Shown: positions 6,924 to 14,603 of the stretch, piece after piece
How the letters are laid out: each line of letters begins with the position of its first letter
Numbering within the stretch: the first letter of the stretch is position 1
Source of the DNA: RGIG5612 sp045598285
GTDB lineage: Bacteria; Bacillota; Clostridia; Lachnospirales; Lachnospiraceae
DNA length: 26,670 bases
Assembly: GCA_045598285.1 (NCBI GenBank)
Contig: JAZLLU010000010.1
Location: 1-26,670, forward strand
Direction: 5' to 3'
Notes under the pieces: generated by a model
What the model was told of the DNA's origin: nothing
Seen by the model: the letters and a program-made list of their open reading frames with translations, nothing else
The model's database searches: none
Made by a program: the position numbers and the translations under genes

Positions 6924-8051
6924 ATGGCAAGAAAAATTAAAATCGCTATCAACGGATTTGGTCGTATAGGCCGTCTCGTTATGAGAGCAGGAATCAACAA
7001 TGAAAACATCAAGTTTGTAGCCATCAACGATCCATCAATGGATCCTGACTACATGAAATACTTACTCCGTTACGACACAATGCATGGACGTTTTAGAACG
7101 GATATCCGTATACAAGGTGAACACTTATTAGTTAACGGAAACAAGATTAATGTCTATTTCGAAAAAGATCCTCTTAAACTTCCTTGGAAGGAATTAGGTG
7201 TTGACTATGTTATTGAATCAACAGGTATTTTTACAACTATGGAAAAAGCAAAGCTTCATTTAGATGCTGGCGCTAAAAACGTTGTAATCTCTGCTCCATC
7301 AGCAGATGCTCCTATGTTTGTTATGGGAGTTAACCACAATGACTACACAAAAGATATGCATATCGTTTCAAACGCTTCATGTACAACAAACTGCCTTGCT
7401 CCTTTAGCAAAGGTTATCAATGATGCTTTTGGAATTGAAGAAGGTTTAATGAGTACAGTTCACTCAACAACTGCTACACAAGGAACTGTTGACGGTCCTT
7501 CAAAAAAAGACTGGAGAGGCGGACGTGCTGCATCAGGTAATATTATCCCTTCATCAACAGGTGCAGCTAAAGCTGTAGGCAAAGTTATCCCAGAATTAAG
7601 CGGCAAACTTACAGGTATGAGTTTTAGAGTTCCTGTTCTAGACGTTTCAGTTGTAGATGTAACATTAAAACTTAAAAAGCCAGCAACATATGAAGAAATT
7701 TGTAAAGCAGTTGAGAAAGCTTCAAAAACAACTATGAAAGGCGTGTTAGGATACACTCATGACGCAGTTGTTTCATCTGATTTTCTTAACGATCCTCGTA
7801 CATGTATCTTCGATGCAACGGCAGGCATTGCACTTACAGACACATTTGTTAAATTAGTTGCATGGTACGACAATGAATGGGGCTATTCAAACAAAGTCTT
7901 AGAACTTATCTTACATATGGACAATGTTGCACACCCAACTAAGAAAGCAGCTACTAAAAAGGCTCCTGCTAAGAAAACAACCACTAAAAAAGTTCCTGCT
8001 AAGAAAGCAACTACTAAAAAGGCTCCTGCTAAGAAAACAACTAAAAAATAA
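6924..8051 (+). CDS. gap: Glyceraldehyde-3-phosphate dehydrogenase with lysine-rich C-terminal tail
   Basis: A type I glycolytic GAPDH that converts glyceraldehyde 3-phosphate, phosphate and NAD+ to 1,3-bisphosphoglycerate in the cytoplasm. The NAD-binding INGFGRIGR begins at residue 9. The active-site motif is SNASCTTNC with C153, and the general-base His is H180. The C-terminal block WYDNEWGYSNK is also present. The catalytic protein ends near residue 335, the family's normal length. Residues 336-375 are an added tail made of Lys, Ala, Thr and Pro in 10-residue repeats (APAKKTTTKK type), resembling histone H1 or bacterial H1-like tails. The ATG at 6924 is chosen over a GTG at 6915 because it starts the standard GAPDH N-terminus and has GAAAGAAG upstream. 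It is monocistronic, with its own promoter and a strong terminator. The tail is highly basic and could bind nucleic acid or another polyanion; this is inference. Confidence 0.97.
   Translation: MARKIKIAINGFGRIGRLVMRAGINNENIKFVAINDPSMDPDYMKYLLRYDTMHGRFRTDIRIQGEHLLVNGNKINVYFEKDPLKLPWKELGVDYVIESTGIFTTMEKAKLHLDAGAKNVVISAPSADAPMFVMGVNHNDYTKDMHIVSNASCTTNCLAPLAKVINDAFGIEEGLMSTVHSTTATQGTVDGPSKKDWRGGRAASGNIIPSSTGAAKAVGKVIPELSGKLTGMSFRVPVLDVSVVDVTLKLKKPATYEEICKAVEKASKTTMKGVLGYTHDAVVSSDFLNDPRTCIFDATAGIALTDTFVKLVAWYDNEWGYSNKVLELILHMDNVAHPTKKAATKKAPAKKTTTKKVPAKKATTKKAPAKKTTKK
7962..8048 (+). repeat. 30-bp coding tandem repeat (H1-like tail)
   Basis: Three in-frame units of 30, 30 and 27 bp (7962-7991, 7992-8021, 8022-8048) encode APAKKTTTKK, VPAKKATTKK and APAKKTTKK. 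A diverged partial unit precedes them. The near-identity at DNA level suggests expansion by slippage or unequal recombination, so tail length may vary between strains. Confidence 0.9.
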
Positions 8052-8069
8052 TTAGCAATAAAAATTATT

Positions 8070-8106
8070 AAAGGTGTCAGAGGAATTCCCTTTGGCACCT
8101 TTTTTT
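8070..8106 (+). terminator. Intrinsic terminator of gap
   Basis: An AAAGGTG...CACCTTT stem extended by further pairs with G-U wobbles encloses an AATTC loop and is followed by seven T residues. It lies about 20 bp after the GAPDH stop. Confidence 0.9.
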
Positions 8107-8219
8107 GTCTAAAAATCCACCGCTTGCACAAATTACTGTTTGTAGAGATTAAGGATAAAAATTTAACATGAAATCTACGAATCTATTTTTAATCCACCAA
8201 TCACACCGCCACTACTACT

Positions 8220-8310
8220 TTGTCCCTTTACGTCGCCGTGCGTTTCGACATTGTCCCTTTGCATCGCCGTGCGCCTCGACATTGTCCCGACTTCGTCGCC
8301 GCCTCGCTGG
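8220..8310. repeat. GC-rich 31-bp imperfect tandem repeat in non-coding DNA
   Basis: Two full units (8220-8250 and 8251-8281) and a diverged third (from 8282) begin TTGTCCC and contain TCGCCGTGCG. At about 55% GC they stand out from the AT-rich flanks. A 48-codon open frame from ATG 8168 to the TAG at 8312-8314 runs through them, but it has no convincing ribosome site. Because 31 is not a multiple of three, the units are read in different frames, so I do not call it a gene. It may be an old dispersed repeat or a remnant of transferred DNA. Together with 8601-8703 this accounts for most of the gene-free 8107-8771 stretch. Confidence 0.7.
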
Positions 8311-8600
8311 CTAGCGCAGCTCCATATATGAATGATTAGGCAATACTCATTTCACCATAATAATCCGAAATATGATTTTCACAAAATTTTACATATAAAT
8401 CTAAATTAACAATTTTCTTTTTCTTCTTTATGAAATTTCATTTAAAAAAAGATACACTTAGGAAAATTAAGAAATATCCACAAATCCTTAAATATAGATA
8501 ATTTTGTTGCACATTCTCATAAGAAAAAGTTTGATTTTCACCACAAATTCACCATAAGCTTTAATTTTATTGCACATTTTTTAAAACTTTCCTTAAAAAC

Positions 8601-8703
8601 GTGCAACAAAAATATTCTCATTAAAAGATTTGTGGTGAAAATCATTTGCAGCAAAGAGATTTTGTGCAACAAAAATATTCTCATTAAAAGATTTGTGGTG
8701 AAA
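8601..8703. repeat. Two exact 40-bp direct repeats, with diverged and inverted relatives
   Basis: The same 40 bp occurs at 8601-8640 and 8664-8703, starting GTGCAACAAAAATATT and ending TTTGTGGTGAAA, with 23 bp between copies. A diverged copy lies at about 8502-8548, and its TTTCACCACAAA (8537-8548) is the inverted form of the repeat's end. Further TTGCACA and CACCATAA motifs are scattered from 8350 to 8580. The array lies immediately upstream of the MBOAT promoter. Two copies are too few, and the spacer too short, for a CRISPR array. Confidence 0.85.
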
Positions 8704-8771
8704 TGCTTATTACGTTTTGAAATAAAATTTTTAGATCTTTGCAAAAATATATCAAGATTTTGGCTCGTCAC

Positions 8772-8800
8772 TTGATAGAGTTGCAGTAAAATAGTAAAAT
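8772..8800 (+). promoter_or_regulatory. Promoter of the MBOAT gene
   Basis: TTGATA at 8772-8777 and TAAAAT at 8795-8800 are separated by exactly 17 bp, each box with one mismatch to consensus. Transcription would start about 20 bp before the ATG, just ahead of the AAGGGG ribosome site. Confidence 0.75.
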
Positions 8801-8827
8801 ATAGCAAACGTTTTAAGGGGATAATTT

Positions 8828-10279
8828 ATGGAATTTGCTTCCACCAATTTTATCTTGATATTCTTCCCTATCTTGCTAGGGCTTTTTTATGTTATTTGCC
8901 TAATTATTGAAAATAGAAACATTAAGGCAATGATTCTTAAAATACTCTTACTTTTAGCAAGTTTAGTTTTTTATGGTTTAGCGGGAATAAAGGGACTTAT
9001 TGTTTTTATTATTTGTATACTTATAAACTACTTATTTGGTCTTGGCTTTCGTGGCAAGAAAAAAACAGGTGGCAAAAAATTTCTTCTTTTCATTAGTATA
9101 CTTGTTAATATCCTCTGGCTTGCATTCTATAAATATTTTGGTCTTTTAAGCACATCATTATTAAAAGGAACTTTTCTTGATGGACCAGCAATTAAGATAA
9201 TACTTCCACTTGGATTTTCATTTATTATTTTCACGCAAATTGCATACTTAGTAGATTGTTACAGAGGCGATATTGAACCAGAAAAAAATATAATAGATTA
9301 TGCTTTGTATAGTGCTTTCTTTATCAAAATAGCACAAGGTCCTATTACACGTTATGCGGATTTAGGAACCCAAATAAAAATTTCATTTGTTGACAATATT
9401 AATCGCATTTCTTTTGCAAAAGGAATTAAACGTTTTGCTTATGGCCTCGGGAAAAAGGTTATTATCGCAAATACGCTTGGAACAGTTGTAGATAAAATTT
9501 GGACGGCACATGAATCGGGGCAAGTATTAGGAAGTCCTGTAGCATGGTTCGGAATTATTCTTTATACACTTCAAATTTATTATGATTTCTCAGGCTACTC
9601 GGATATGGCAATTGGTCTTGGACATATGTTTGGATTTAATATTCCAGAAAACTTTGACTATCCATATACAAGCTTTTCAATAAAAGAATTTTGGCGTAGA
9701 TGGCACCAAAGCCTTTCATTTTGGTTTAGAGATTATCTTTTTATTCCATTAGGTGGAAGTCGCAAGGGTCTAGCAAGAAATTTATTAAACCTTGCTATTG
9801 TATTTATTGTAACTGGAATGTGGCATGGTGCTGATCTCACATTTATTATATGGGGAGGAGTTTATGCATTCTTTAGCATCATAGAAAAACTTTTCCTTGG
9901 AAAAGCGCTTAAAAGAAATCCACTTAAGATATTTAATCTTTTATACACCATAATTATTGTTACTTTGAACTGGGTATTCTTTAGAAGTTCAAACCTTACT
10001 TCTGCTCTAGGCTTTTTTAAGAACATGTTTTCTTTTAGTGACGAAGGCAGTATGCTTTCAATTGCAAGTTACTTAACAGTTGATTTAATATTTGCCATTG
10101 TAATCGGAATCCTATTTTGTGGTGCACTTCAACGTCCATTCAAAAAAATATATTTAAAAATTCAAAAGCTTAATATCGTACAAATAATTGACGTCATTTT
10201 CCAAATAGCAATTATTGTATGGTCTATACTAATGATTATTCAAGGATCATATAGTCCATCAATTTATGGAAGATTTTAA
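8828..10279 (+). CDS. MBOAT-family membrane O-acyltransferase (AlgI/DltB-like)
   Basis: A 483-residue polytopic membrane protein of the MBOAT family, which moves acyl groups from a cytoplasmic donor across the membrane onto extracellular polymers. About ten hydrophobic segments are visible. AlgI/DltB hallmarks are a Y-Y-D-F-S-G-Y-S-D-M-A-I-G-L-G block, FWRRWHQSLSFWFRDYL, IPLGGSRKG, and GMWHGA with the conserved catalytic His. Length is typical. AlgI-type proteins usually work with an extracytoplasmic SGNH/AlgJ-like or DltD-like partner encoded next door. Here the gene has its own promoter and is closed by a terminator, so any partner must be elsewhere. The target (peptidoglycan, teichoic acid or exopolysaccharide) is unknown. 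Confidence 0.93.
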   Translation: MEFASTNFILIFFPILLGLFYVICLIIENRNIKAMILKILLLLASLVFYGLAGIKGLIVFIICILINYLFGLGFRGKKKTGGKKFLLFISILVNILWLAFYKYFGLLSTSLLKGTFLDGPAIKIILPLGFSFIIFTQIAYLVDCYRGDIEPEKNIIDYALYSAFFIKIAQGPITRYADLGTQIKISFVDNINRISFAKGIKRFAYGLGKKVIIANTLGTVVDKIWTAHESGQVLGSPVAWFGIILYTLQIYYDFSGYSDMAIGLGHMFGFNIPENFDYPYTSFSIKEFWRRWHQSLSFWFRDYLFIPLGGSRKGLARNLLNLAIVFIVTGMWHGADLTFIIWGGVYAFFSIIEKLFLGKALKRNPLKIFNLLYTIIIVTLNWVFFRSSNLTSALGFFKNMFSFSDEGSMLSIASYLTVDLIFAIVIGILFCGALQRPFKKIYLKIQKLNIVQIIDVIFQIAIIVWSILMIIQGSYSPSIYGRF

Positions 10280-10284
10280 TTAGG

Positions 10285-10337
10285 CAACCAACAAGACACC
10301 GATAAAAATTAATCAACCAACAAGACACCGATAAAAA
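10285..10337. repeat. Exact 24-bp direct repeat after the MBOAT gene
   Basis: A 24-bp sequence containing ACAAGACACCGATAAAAA occurs at 10285-10308 and again at 10314-10337, a period of 29 bp. With two mismatches the similarity extends 7 bp further upstream. It lies between the stop codon and the terminator. Confidence 0.85.
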
Positions 10338-10377
10338 ATGGAAGGTACTTCACATAAGTACCTTCCATTCATTTTTT
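10337..10377. terminator. Bidirectional intrinsic terminator
   Basis: A 14-bp perfect stem (10337-10350 with 10356-10369) and CACAT loop is followed by a T-run at 10372-10377. The opposite strand also ends in T residues. It serves the MBOAT gene and the convergent zinc-ribbon gene. Confidence 0.92.
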
Positions 10378-10394
10378 AGTTATTTAATATTAAA

Positions 10395-11042
10395 TTAGTT
10401 CTTATTCTTAAATAAAGCACCGCTTTTTACTAAGATTGAAAATACCATTGTAGGAATTAAGCACAATATTAATACAAAGTAGAACATCACGCTTAATGGA
10501 ACTGAATACCATACTGTTGTGCAATTTATTATTACTGCTATAACAAAAGTTCCTAGATTCGTGATGCCAATAATCATAGCAAGCAAATCAGTTAATCCTT
10601 TTTTAGGAATTGTCCATTTAATTACTGGAATTGCAGCAACAGTAAGTGATAAATAAATTGCATAAAGTATTCCTAATGCTGAAGCATCGCCAAAGAAAAC
10701 ATAAAATGAAAATGATAAGCCATAAGCTCCAACAAATCCTGGAATTATAAAAAATATTATTGTAAGCAATGCAATGCCTGAATAAAGAATTTTTTCTAAA
10801 AGTGCTGAATCATTTTTAACAATATTTACTACTTCACCAACAGAATTATTTTTGTTTGTGTTTGCTGAGCCAGCTCCTACCTGTGTTCCACACTTAACGC
10901 AAAACTTTTGTCCTGGTTCTAATTTAGTACCACAGTTAATACAAAAATTATTGCTTGGAGCCACTACTTCCGCTCCACAATATGAACAAAATTTTTGGTC
11001 GGTAGATACTGGTTGTCCACAACTACTACAAGTAATGTTCAT
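10395..11042 (-). CDS. Double zinc-ribbon membrane protein
   Basis: A 215-residue protein with two zinc-ribbon knuckle pairs at the N-terminus: C5-x-x-C8 with C19-x-x-C22, and C34-x-x-C37 with C48-x-x-C51. A Gly/Asn-rich linker follows, then a hydrophobic half with about four membrane segments from residue 85 onward. Proteins of this layout are common in Clostridia and mostly uncharacterised; the ribbons face the cytoplasm and probably bind zinc. The ATG at 11042 has GGGGAGG at good spacing. It has its own promoter (11078-11105) and ends at the shared terminator. Function unknown. Confidence 0.85.
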   Translation of the reverse strand: MNITCSSCGQPVSTDQKFCSYCGAEVVAPSNNFCINCGTKLEPGQKFCVKCGTQVGAGSANTNKNNSVGEVVNIVKNDSALLEKILYSGIALLTIIFFIIPGFVGAYGLSFSFYVFFGDASALGILYAIYLSLTVAAIPVIKWTIPKKGLTDLLAMIIGITNLGTFVIAVIINCTTVWYSVPLSVMFYFVLILCLIPTMVFSILVKSGALFKNKN

Positions 11043-11077
11043 TTCTAATCCTCCCCGATTACATAAAATATGGTTAT

Positions 11078-11105
11078 ATTATAATATATTTGCCCTATAT
11101 AACAA
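11078..11105 (-). promoter_or_regulatory. Promoter of the zinc-ribbon gene
   Basis: On the minus strand TTGTTA (complement of 11100-11105) and a perfect TATAAT (complement of 11078-11083) are 16 bp apart. It starts only 13 bp after the prfA stop codon, and no terminator is visible between them. Confidence 0.6.
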
Positions 11106-11118
11106 CATATTATTTAAA

Positions 11119-12186
11119 TTATTCTTGAGATGAGAGTTTTGCTGCTTGGTCAGCTGCTATGCAGTTATCTATCAGTTCAAAAATATCTCCATCAAGAATA
11201 TCTCCCAATTTATAAGTCGTAAATTTAATTCTATGGTCAGTTACTCTATTTTCCGGAAAATTATAAGTCTTTATTTTTTCAGAACGATCTCCCGTACCAA
11301 CCTGGCTTCTTCTTTGTGCTGCTTCAGCGGCTTGTTTCTTTTGCATCTCTAAATCATAAAGTCTAGCCTTTAATACTTTAAGAGCTTTATCTTTATTCTT
11401 AAGTTGGCTCTTCTCATCCTGACATGAAATAACGATTCCTGTAGGAATATGAGTTAATCGAACCGCAGAGTCAGTAGTATTTACGCATTGTCCACCATTT
11501 CCAGAAGCTCTAAAAACATCAAACTTGCAATCGTTCATATCAATTTCAATATCAACGTCTTCAGCCTCAGGCATAACCGCAACAGTTGCCGTTGATGTAT
11601 GAATTCGTCCGCCACTTTCCGTAACAGGAACTCTTTGGACACGGTGAACACCACTTTCATATTTAAGTTTTGAATATGCGCCTTGACCATTAATCATAAA
11701 TACAACTTCTTTCATTCCGCCAATGCCCATTTCATTCATCGAAACAAGTTCACTCTTCCATCCATTTCTTTCAGAAAACCGACAATACATACGGTAAAGT
11801 TCAGCCGCAAAAAGAGCCGCCTCATCTCCACCAGCACCAGCGCGAATTTCAACAACAACGTTCTTGTCATCATTTTCATCCTTAGGAAGAAGTAATATTT
11901 TAAGTTCCTCTTCTATTTGCTCTATGTTTTTCTTTGCTTCAGCCAACTCTTCTTTAGCCATCTCTTTTAAGTCTTCGTCGCTTTCTGTATCAAGAATCTC
12001 TAAGCTATCATCAATCGTTTGCTTCGCATTTCTATAACGCTTATAAGCATCTACGATTGGTGCTAAATCGCTTTGTTCTTTCATAAGCTTTTTAAATTGG
12101 TTTTGATCCGATGTAACATCAGGGCTTCCTAAAAGGTCTAAAACCTCATTATATCTTGCCTCAATTGATTCTAACTTATCGAACAT
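11119..12186 (-). CDS. prfA: Peptide chain release factor 1 (RF1)
   Basis: A 355-residue class I release factor that reads UAA and UAG stop codons and triggers peptidyl-tRNA hydrolysis on the ribosome. The RF1-type recognition tripeptide is P187-V-T189 within RVPVTESGGRIHTS (RF2 has SPF instead). The catalytic GGQ is at 231-233 in SGNGGQCVNTTDSAVR. Length is standard. The ATG at 12186 (MFDKLES) has AAGGAG upstream; a longer frame begins at 12207 without family support. It is the last of DUF1385-prmC-prfA, 21 bp after prmC. PrmC methylates the GGQ glutamine, which explains the pairing. Confidence 0.97.
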   Translation of the reverse strand: MFDKLESIEARYNEVLDLLGSPDVTSDQNQFKKLMKEQSDLAPIVDAYKRYRNAKQTIDDSLEILDTESDEDLKEMAKEELAEAKKNIEQIEEELKILLLPKDENDDKNVVVEIRAGAGGDEAALFAAELYRMYCRFSERNGWKSELVSMNEMGIGGMKEVVFMINGQGAYSKLKYESGVHRVQRVPVTESGGRIHTSTATVAVMPEAEDVDIEIDMNDCKFDVFRASGNGGQCVNTTDSAVRLTHIPTGIVISCQDEKSQLKNKDKALKVLKARLYDLEMQKKQAAEAAQRRSQVGTGDRSEKIKTYNFPENRVTDHRIKFTTYKLGDILDGDIFELIDNCIAADQAAKLSSQE

Positions 12187-12207
12187 TTTTTCTCCTTGTA
12201 TCAGCAA

Positions 12208-13035
12208 TTATTTAATTGCAATTATATTTCTATCTTTTCCAGGTAAATCTTTATTTACCTTAATATCTCTAAAATTATTTTCTTTTAATAAATCGCTAAC
12301 CGCCGCCGCTTGATTGCATCCTATCTCTAGTGAAATAATTCCGTTATCATTTAGGTGGTCATATGCCGCCGGAATTAAACGCTTATAAATATCTAGTCCA
12401 TCGTCCCCTGCTACTAGTGCTAGCTTTGGCTCAAAATTTTTGACTTCGCTTTCTAATTCATCGTACTCATTTTTTGTCACGTATGGCGGATTAGAAATAA
12501 TAACGTCGAACGACTCTTCAATATTTTCAAACAAATCGCTTTCGATTAATTTAATATCAAGATTATTATCTTCAATATTTATCTTAGCAACTTCAAGCGC
12601 TTTTCTAGAAATATCAGCAGCAAAAACCTTTGCGTCGTCTCTAAACTTTTTAATAGCAATCGCTATGCATCCGCTTCCCGTGCACATATCCAAAACCGTT
12701 GCGCTTTGTGGAATTTTCTTTAATGTTTCCTCAACAACACTTTCTGTGTCTTGTCTAGGAATTAAAACATTTTCATTAACACTAATGTCAAATCCCATAA
12801 AGTTCGTTTTCCCAATAATATATTGAGCCGGGACATGTTCCGCACGCTTTTCTAACATAGCCAAAAACTTTTCTTCGTCCTTGACTTCAAGCTCATCTTT
12901 TGCGCAAAGATAATACTTCGATTTGTCTACTGATGTAGCGGCTTTAAGCAAAAGAAAAGCATCGATTTTTGCATCATCGATGCCTGACTTTTCTAGTTTA
13001 TCAATTGCAAAGCTTATTGCATTTTCAAAAGTCAT
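12208..13035 (-). CDS. prmC: Release factor glutamine N5-methyltransferase
   Basis: A 275-residue SAM-dependent methyltransferase that modifies the GGQ glutamine of RF1 and RF2. The N-terminal helical domain (about 1-80) is followed by the Rossmann methyltransferase domain with the SAM-binding VLDMCTGSGCIAIA motif and the catalytic ISNPPYV motif that binds the target glutamine. The start at 13035 lies one base after the DUF1385 stop codon (TAATATG) and lacks a strong ribosome site, so translation is probably coupled. It is followed by prfA, whose product is its substrate. Confidence 0.96.
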   Translation of the reverse strand: MTFENAISFAIDKLEKSGIDDAKIDAFLLLKAATSVDKSKYYLCAKDELEVKDEEKFLAMLEKRAEHVPAQYIIGKTNFMGFDISVNENVLIPRQDTESVVEETLKKIPQSATVLDMCTGSGCIAIAIKKFRDDAKVFAADISRKALEVAKINIEDNNLDIKLIESDLFENIEESFDVIISNPPYVTKNEYDELESEVKNFEPKLALVAGDDGLDIYKRLIPAAYDHLNDNGIISLEIGCNQAAAVSDLLKENNFRDIKVNKDLPGKDRNIIAIK

Positions 13036-13036
13036 A

Positions 13037-14167
13037 TTACAGCCAGGATACCGTATCTCTATCTGCTTTTTCGTATTCTGAATATTCTGTATTCGGAGAA
13101 GGTGCTACGATATCTTTAATATTTTTTCTACTGTGAGGATCTTTTCCTTCGTTAAGAGCTTTTATTTCTTCTTCTGCTTTAGCAAAATCTCTTCCACTAG
13201 TAAAGAAATCTTCTTCGACATCTTCTGCCGTATTAACAACCTCTCCAGTTAGATATCCTCTCCAATCAAATACTGCGTCAACAGAAGCAATAGCAACTTC
13301 AACCATATCTCTTGTTGGCTCTTTTGTTGTCATAGACTGCACCCAAAGTCCTGGGCTAATTACAAATCCTGCAAATTTGCTGTTAGAATTTCCTGCCCAT
13401 TGAATAAATTCAAAAGACAATCCTGCAATAACAGGGATAAGCAAAATTCTAATAATAAGTCTAAGCCAAAGTGTTTCAACTCTTATAAAGATAAAAAGAA
13501 TAATACTTAAAATCAAAACAAAAACAATAAAGCTTGTACCACAACGGCGATGCACTTTTGAAGATCTCATAACATTATTTACTGTAAGCGCATGACCATT
13601 TTCAAGACAGTTAATACATTTATGCTCAGCTCCGTGATACATAAACGTACGCTTTATGTCTTTCATACTTGAAATAATTGAGATGTAGATAATAAAAATA
13701 AGAAGTTTAACAACACCTTCAATTACCGCAAGTAACGTTGCCGAAGTTATATGCGAATATTTCAAAATTAATTCCGAAATGAAATACGGCAACAAAATAA
13801 ACAAAGCAACTGCGATAACTAATGCGATAACAACTGTAAATACCATAACAGCGCTCTCGCCTTTAGACTTAAAGGTTTCATCAACAACTCTATCCGTTAT
13901 TCCCTCTTCGTTTTCAATATCATCTTCATAAAAAGTTGCAGAATAAGTAAGTGTTCTAATTCCAAGCACTAATGAATTGATAAATGCAACGACACCTCTA
14001 ATAATAGGAAAGCCTAAAATCTTGTGCTTTCTTGTTATATTTTCATATTTAGATTTTGCTACTTCAATTTCTCCGTCCGGTCTTCTAACAGCAACAGCAA
14101 CGTCCTCGCCGTGACGCATCATAACGCCCTCTATTACTGCCTGACCACCGATATGTGAATTTCTCAT
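13037..14167 (-). CDS. DUF1385 membrane protein (YqhQ-like)
   Basis: A 376-residue DUF1385 protein. The N-terminus HIGGQAVIEGVMMRHGED is the family signature. Hydrophobic segments lie near residues 110-135, 145-165, 210-230 and 235-255, and a soluble acidic C-terminal tail follows. A conserved HGAEHKC...RCGTSF region lies between membrane segments, with His and Cys residues that look metal-binding. Molecular function is unknown. It stands before prmC-prfA in many Firmicutes. AAGGAAA precedes the ATG. A hairpin terminator or attenuator lies about 27 bp upstream, between it and rpmE. Confidence 0.93.
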   Translation of the reverse strand: MRNSHIGGQAVIEGVMMRHGEDVAVAVRRPDGEIEVAKSKYENITRKHKILGFPIIRGVVAFINSLVLGIRTLTYSATFYEDDIENEEGITDRVVDETFKSKGESAVMVFTVVIALVIAVALFILLPYFISELILKYSHITSATLLAVIEGVVKLLIFIIYISIISSMKDIKRTFMYHGAEHKCINCLENGHALTVNNVMRSSKVHRRCGTSFIVFVLILSIILFIFIRVETLWLRLIIRILLIPVIAGLSFEFIQWAGNSNSKFAGFVISPGLWVQSMTTKEPTRDMVEVAIASVDAVFDWRGYLTGEVVNTAEDVEEDFFTSGRDFAKAEEEIKALNEGKDPHSRKNIKDIVAPSPNTEYSEYEKADRDTVSWL

Positions 14168-14193
14168 TTAGTTTCCTTCCAAGAAATAGATAT

Positions 14194-14243
14194 AAAAAGA
14201 CCAGACAACATTTCTTTTCACGCTAAAAGAAAACCGTCTGGCC
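14194..14243 (-). terminator. Terminator or attenuator between rpmE and DUF1385
   Basis: On the minus strand GGCCAGAC (complement of 14236-14243) pairs with GTCTGGTC (complement of 14199-14206). A long imperfect inner stem lies between them, and a run of five T residues follows. No separate promoter for DUF1385-prmC-prfA is obvious in the 30 bp after it, so partial read-through is likely. Confidence 0.75.
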
Positions 14244-14257
14244 TAATTAGTCTTAAG

Positions 14258-14458
14258 CTATTTAAGGTTATATTTTTTGTTGAACATTTCAACACGACCA
14301 CGTGCTTGAGCAGCTTTTTGCTGTCCTGTATAGAAAGGATGGCACTTTGAGCAAACTTCAACGTGGATATCTTCTTTTGTTGAACCTGTAGTAAATGTGT
14401 TTCCACAGTTACATGTAACGGTTGCTTGATAGTATTTTGGTTGTATTTCTTCTCTCAT
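14258..14458 (-). CDS. rpmE: 50S ribosomal protein L31, zinc-binding form
   Basis: A 66-residue ribosomal protein L31 of the zinc-binding (C+) type, with C16-x-C18 and C36-x-x-C39 as the metal ligands (CNCGNTF and VCSKCHPFYTG). It sits at the subunit interface of the 70S ribosome. AGGAG precedes the ATG. It lies downstream of rho and upstream of DUF1385-prmC-prfA, the usual clostridial order. It has a promoter of its own (14524-14552) and a hairpin terminator after it. Zinc-free paralogues often replace this form under zinc starvation; none is in the window. Confidence 0.97.
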   Translation of the reverse strand: MREEIQPKYYQATVTCNCGNTFTTGSTKEDIHVEVCSKCHPFYTGQQKAAQARGRVEMFNKKYNLK

Positions 14459-14523
14459 TTTTTCTCCTCTTTCCTGTTCGAAAAACTTTTAACTCTTCGA
14501 ATCTTTAATAAATCAGCCCTAGT

Positions 14524-14552
14524 ATTGTATCACAGCACTATATAGCATGCAA
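14524..14552 (-). promoter_or_regulatory. Probable rpmE promoter
   Basis: On the minus strand TTGCAT (complement of 14547-14552) and TACAAT (complement of 14524-14529) are 17 bp apart. The rho promoter uses the same TTGCAT with the same spacing. The roughly 60-nt leader contains a repeated TTCGAA that could pair. Confidence 0.5.
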
Positions 14553-14566
14553 CACAAAAAACAATG

Positions 14567-14603
14567 CCTTTTATACTAATTTAACCCTTTTATACTAATT
14601 TAA
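14567..14603. repeat. 18-bp tandem duplication across the rho stop codon
   Basis: CCTTTTATACTAATTTAA occurs at 14567-14584 and at 14586-14603. The second copy contains the rho stop codon and last codons; the first lies just beyond the stop. It looks like a recent local duplication of the gene's end. Confidence 0.85.

Noticed and set aside
7883..8131. Antisense open frame opposite the GAPDH tail
   Set aside because: It is the complement of the lysine repeats and gives a Val/Leu/Phe-rich repeat chain by codon symmetry, with no ribosome site.
8168..8314. 48-codon frame through the GC-rich repeats
   Set aside because: No good ribosome site, the 31-bp repeat shifts frame each unit, and the product is an Arg/Ser-rich low-complexity chain with no recognisable domain.
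8472..8481. ATATCCACA, one mismatch from a DnaA box
   Set aside because: A single imperfect copy in AT-rich DNA with no dnaA, dnaN or clustered boxes nearby; not enough for an origin.
8601..8703. Two repeats with a spacer, CRISPR-like
   Set aside because: Only two 40-bp copies with a 23-bp spacer, diverged relatives on both strands and no cas genes.
8538..8807. 89-codon minus-strand frame through the AT-rich repeats
   Set aside because: Its sequence is simply the repeat array in translation, and it covers the MBOAT promoter. No domain is visible.
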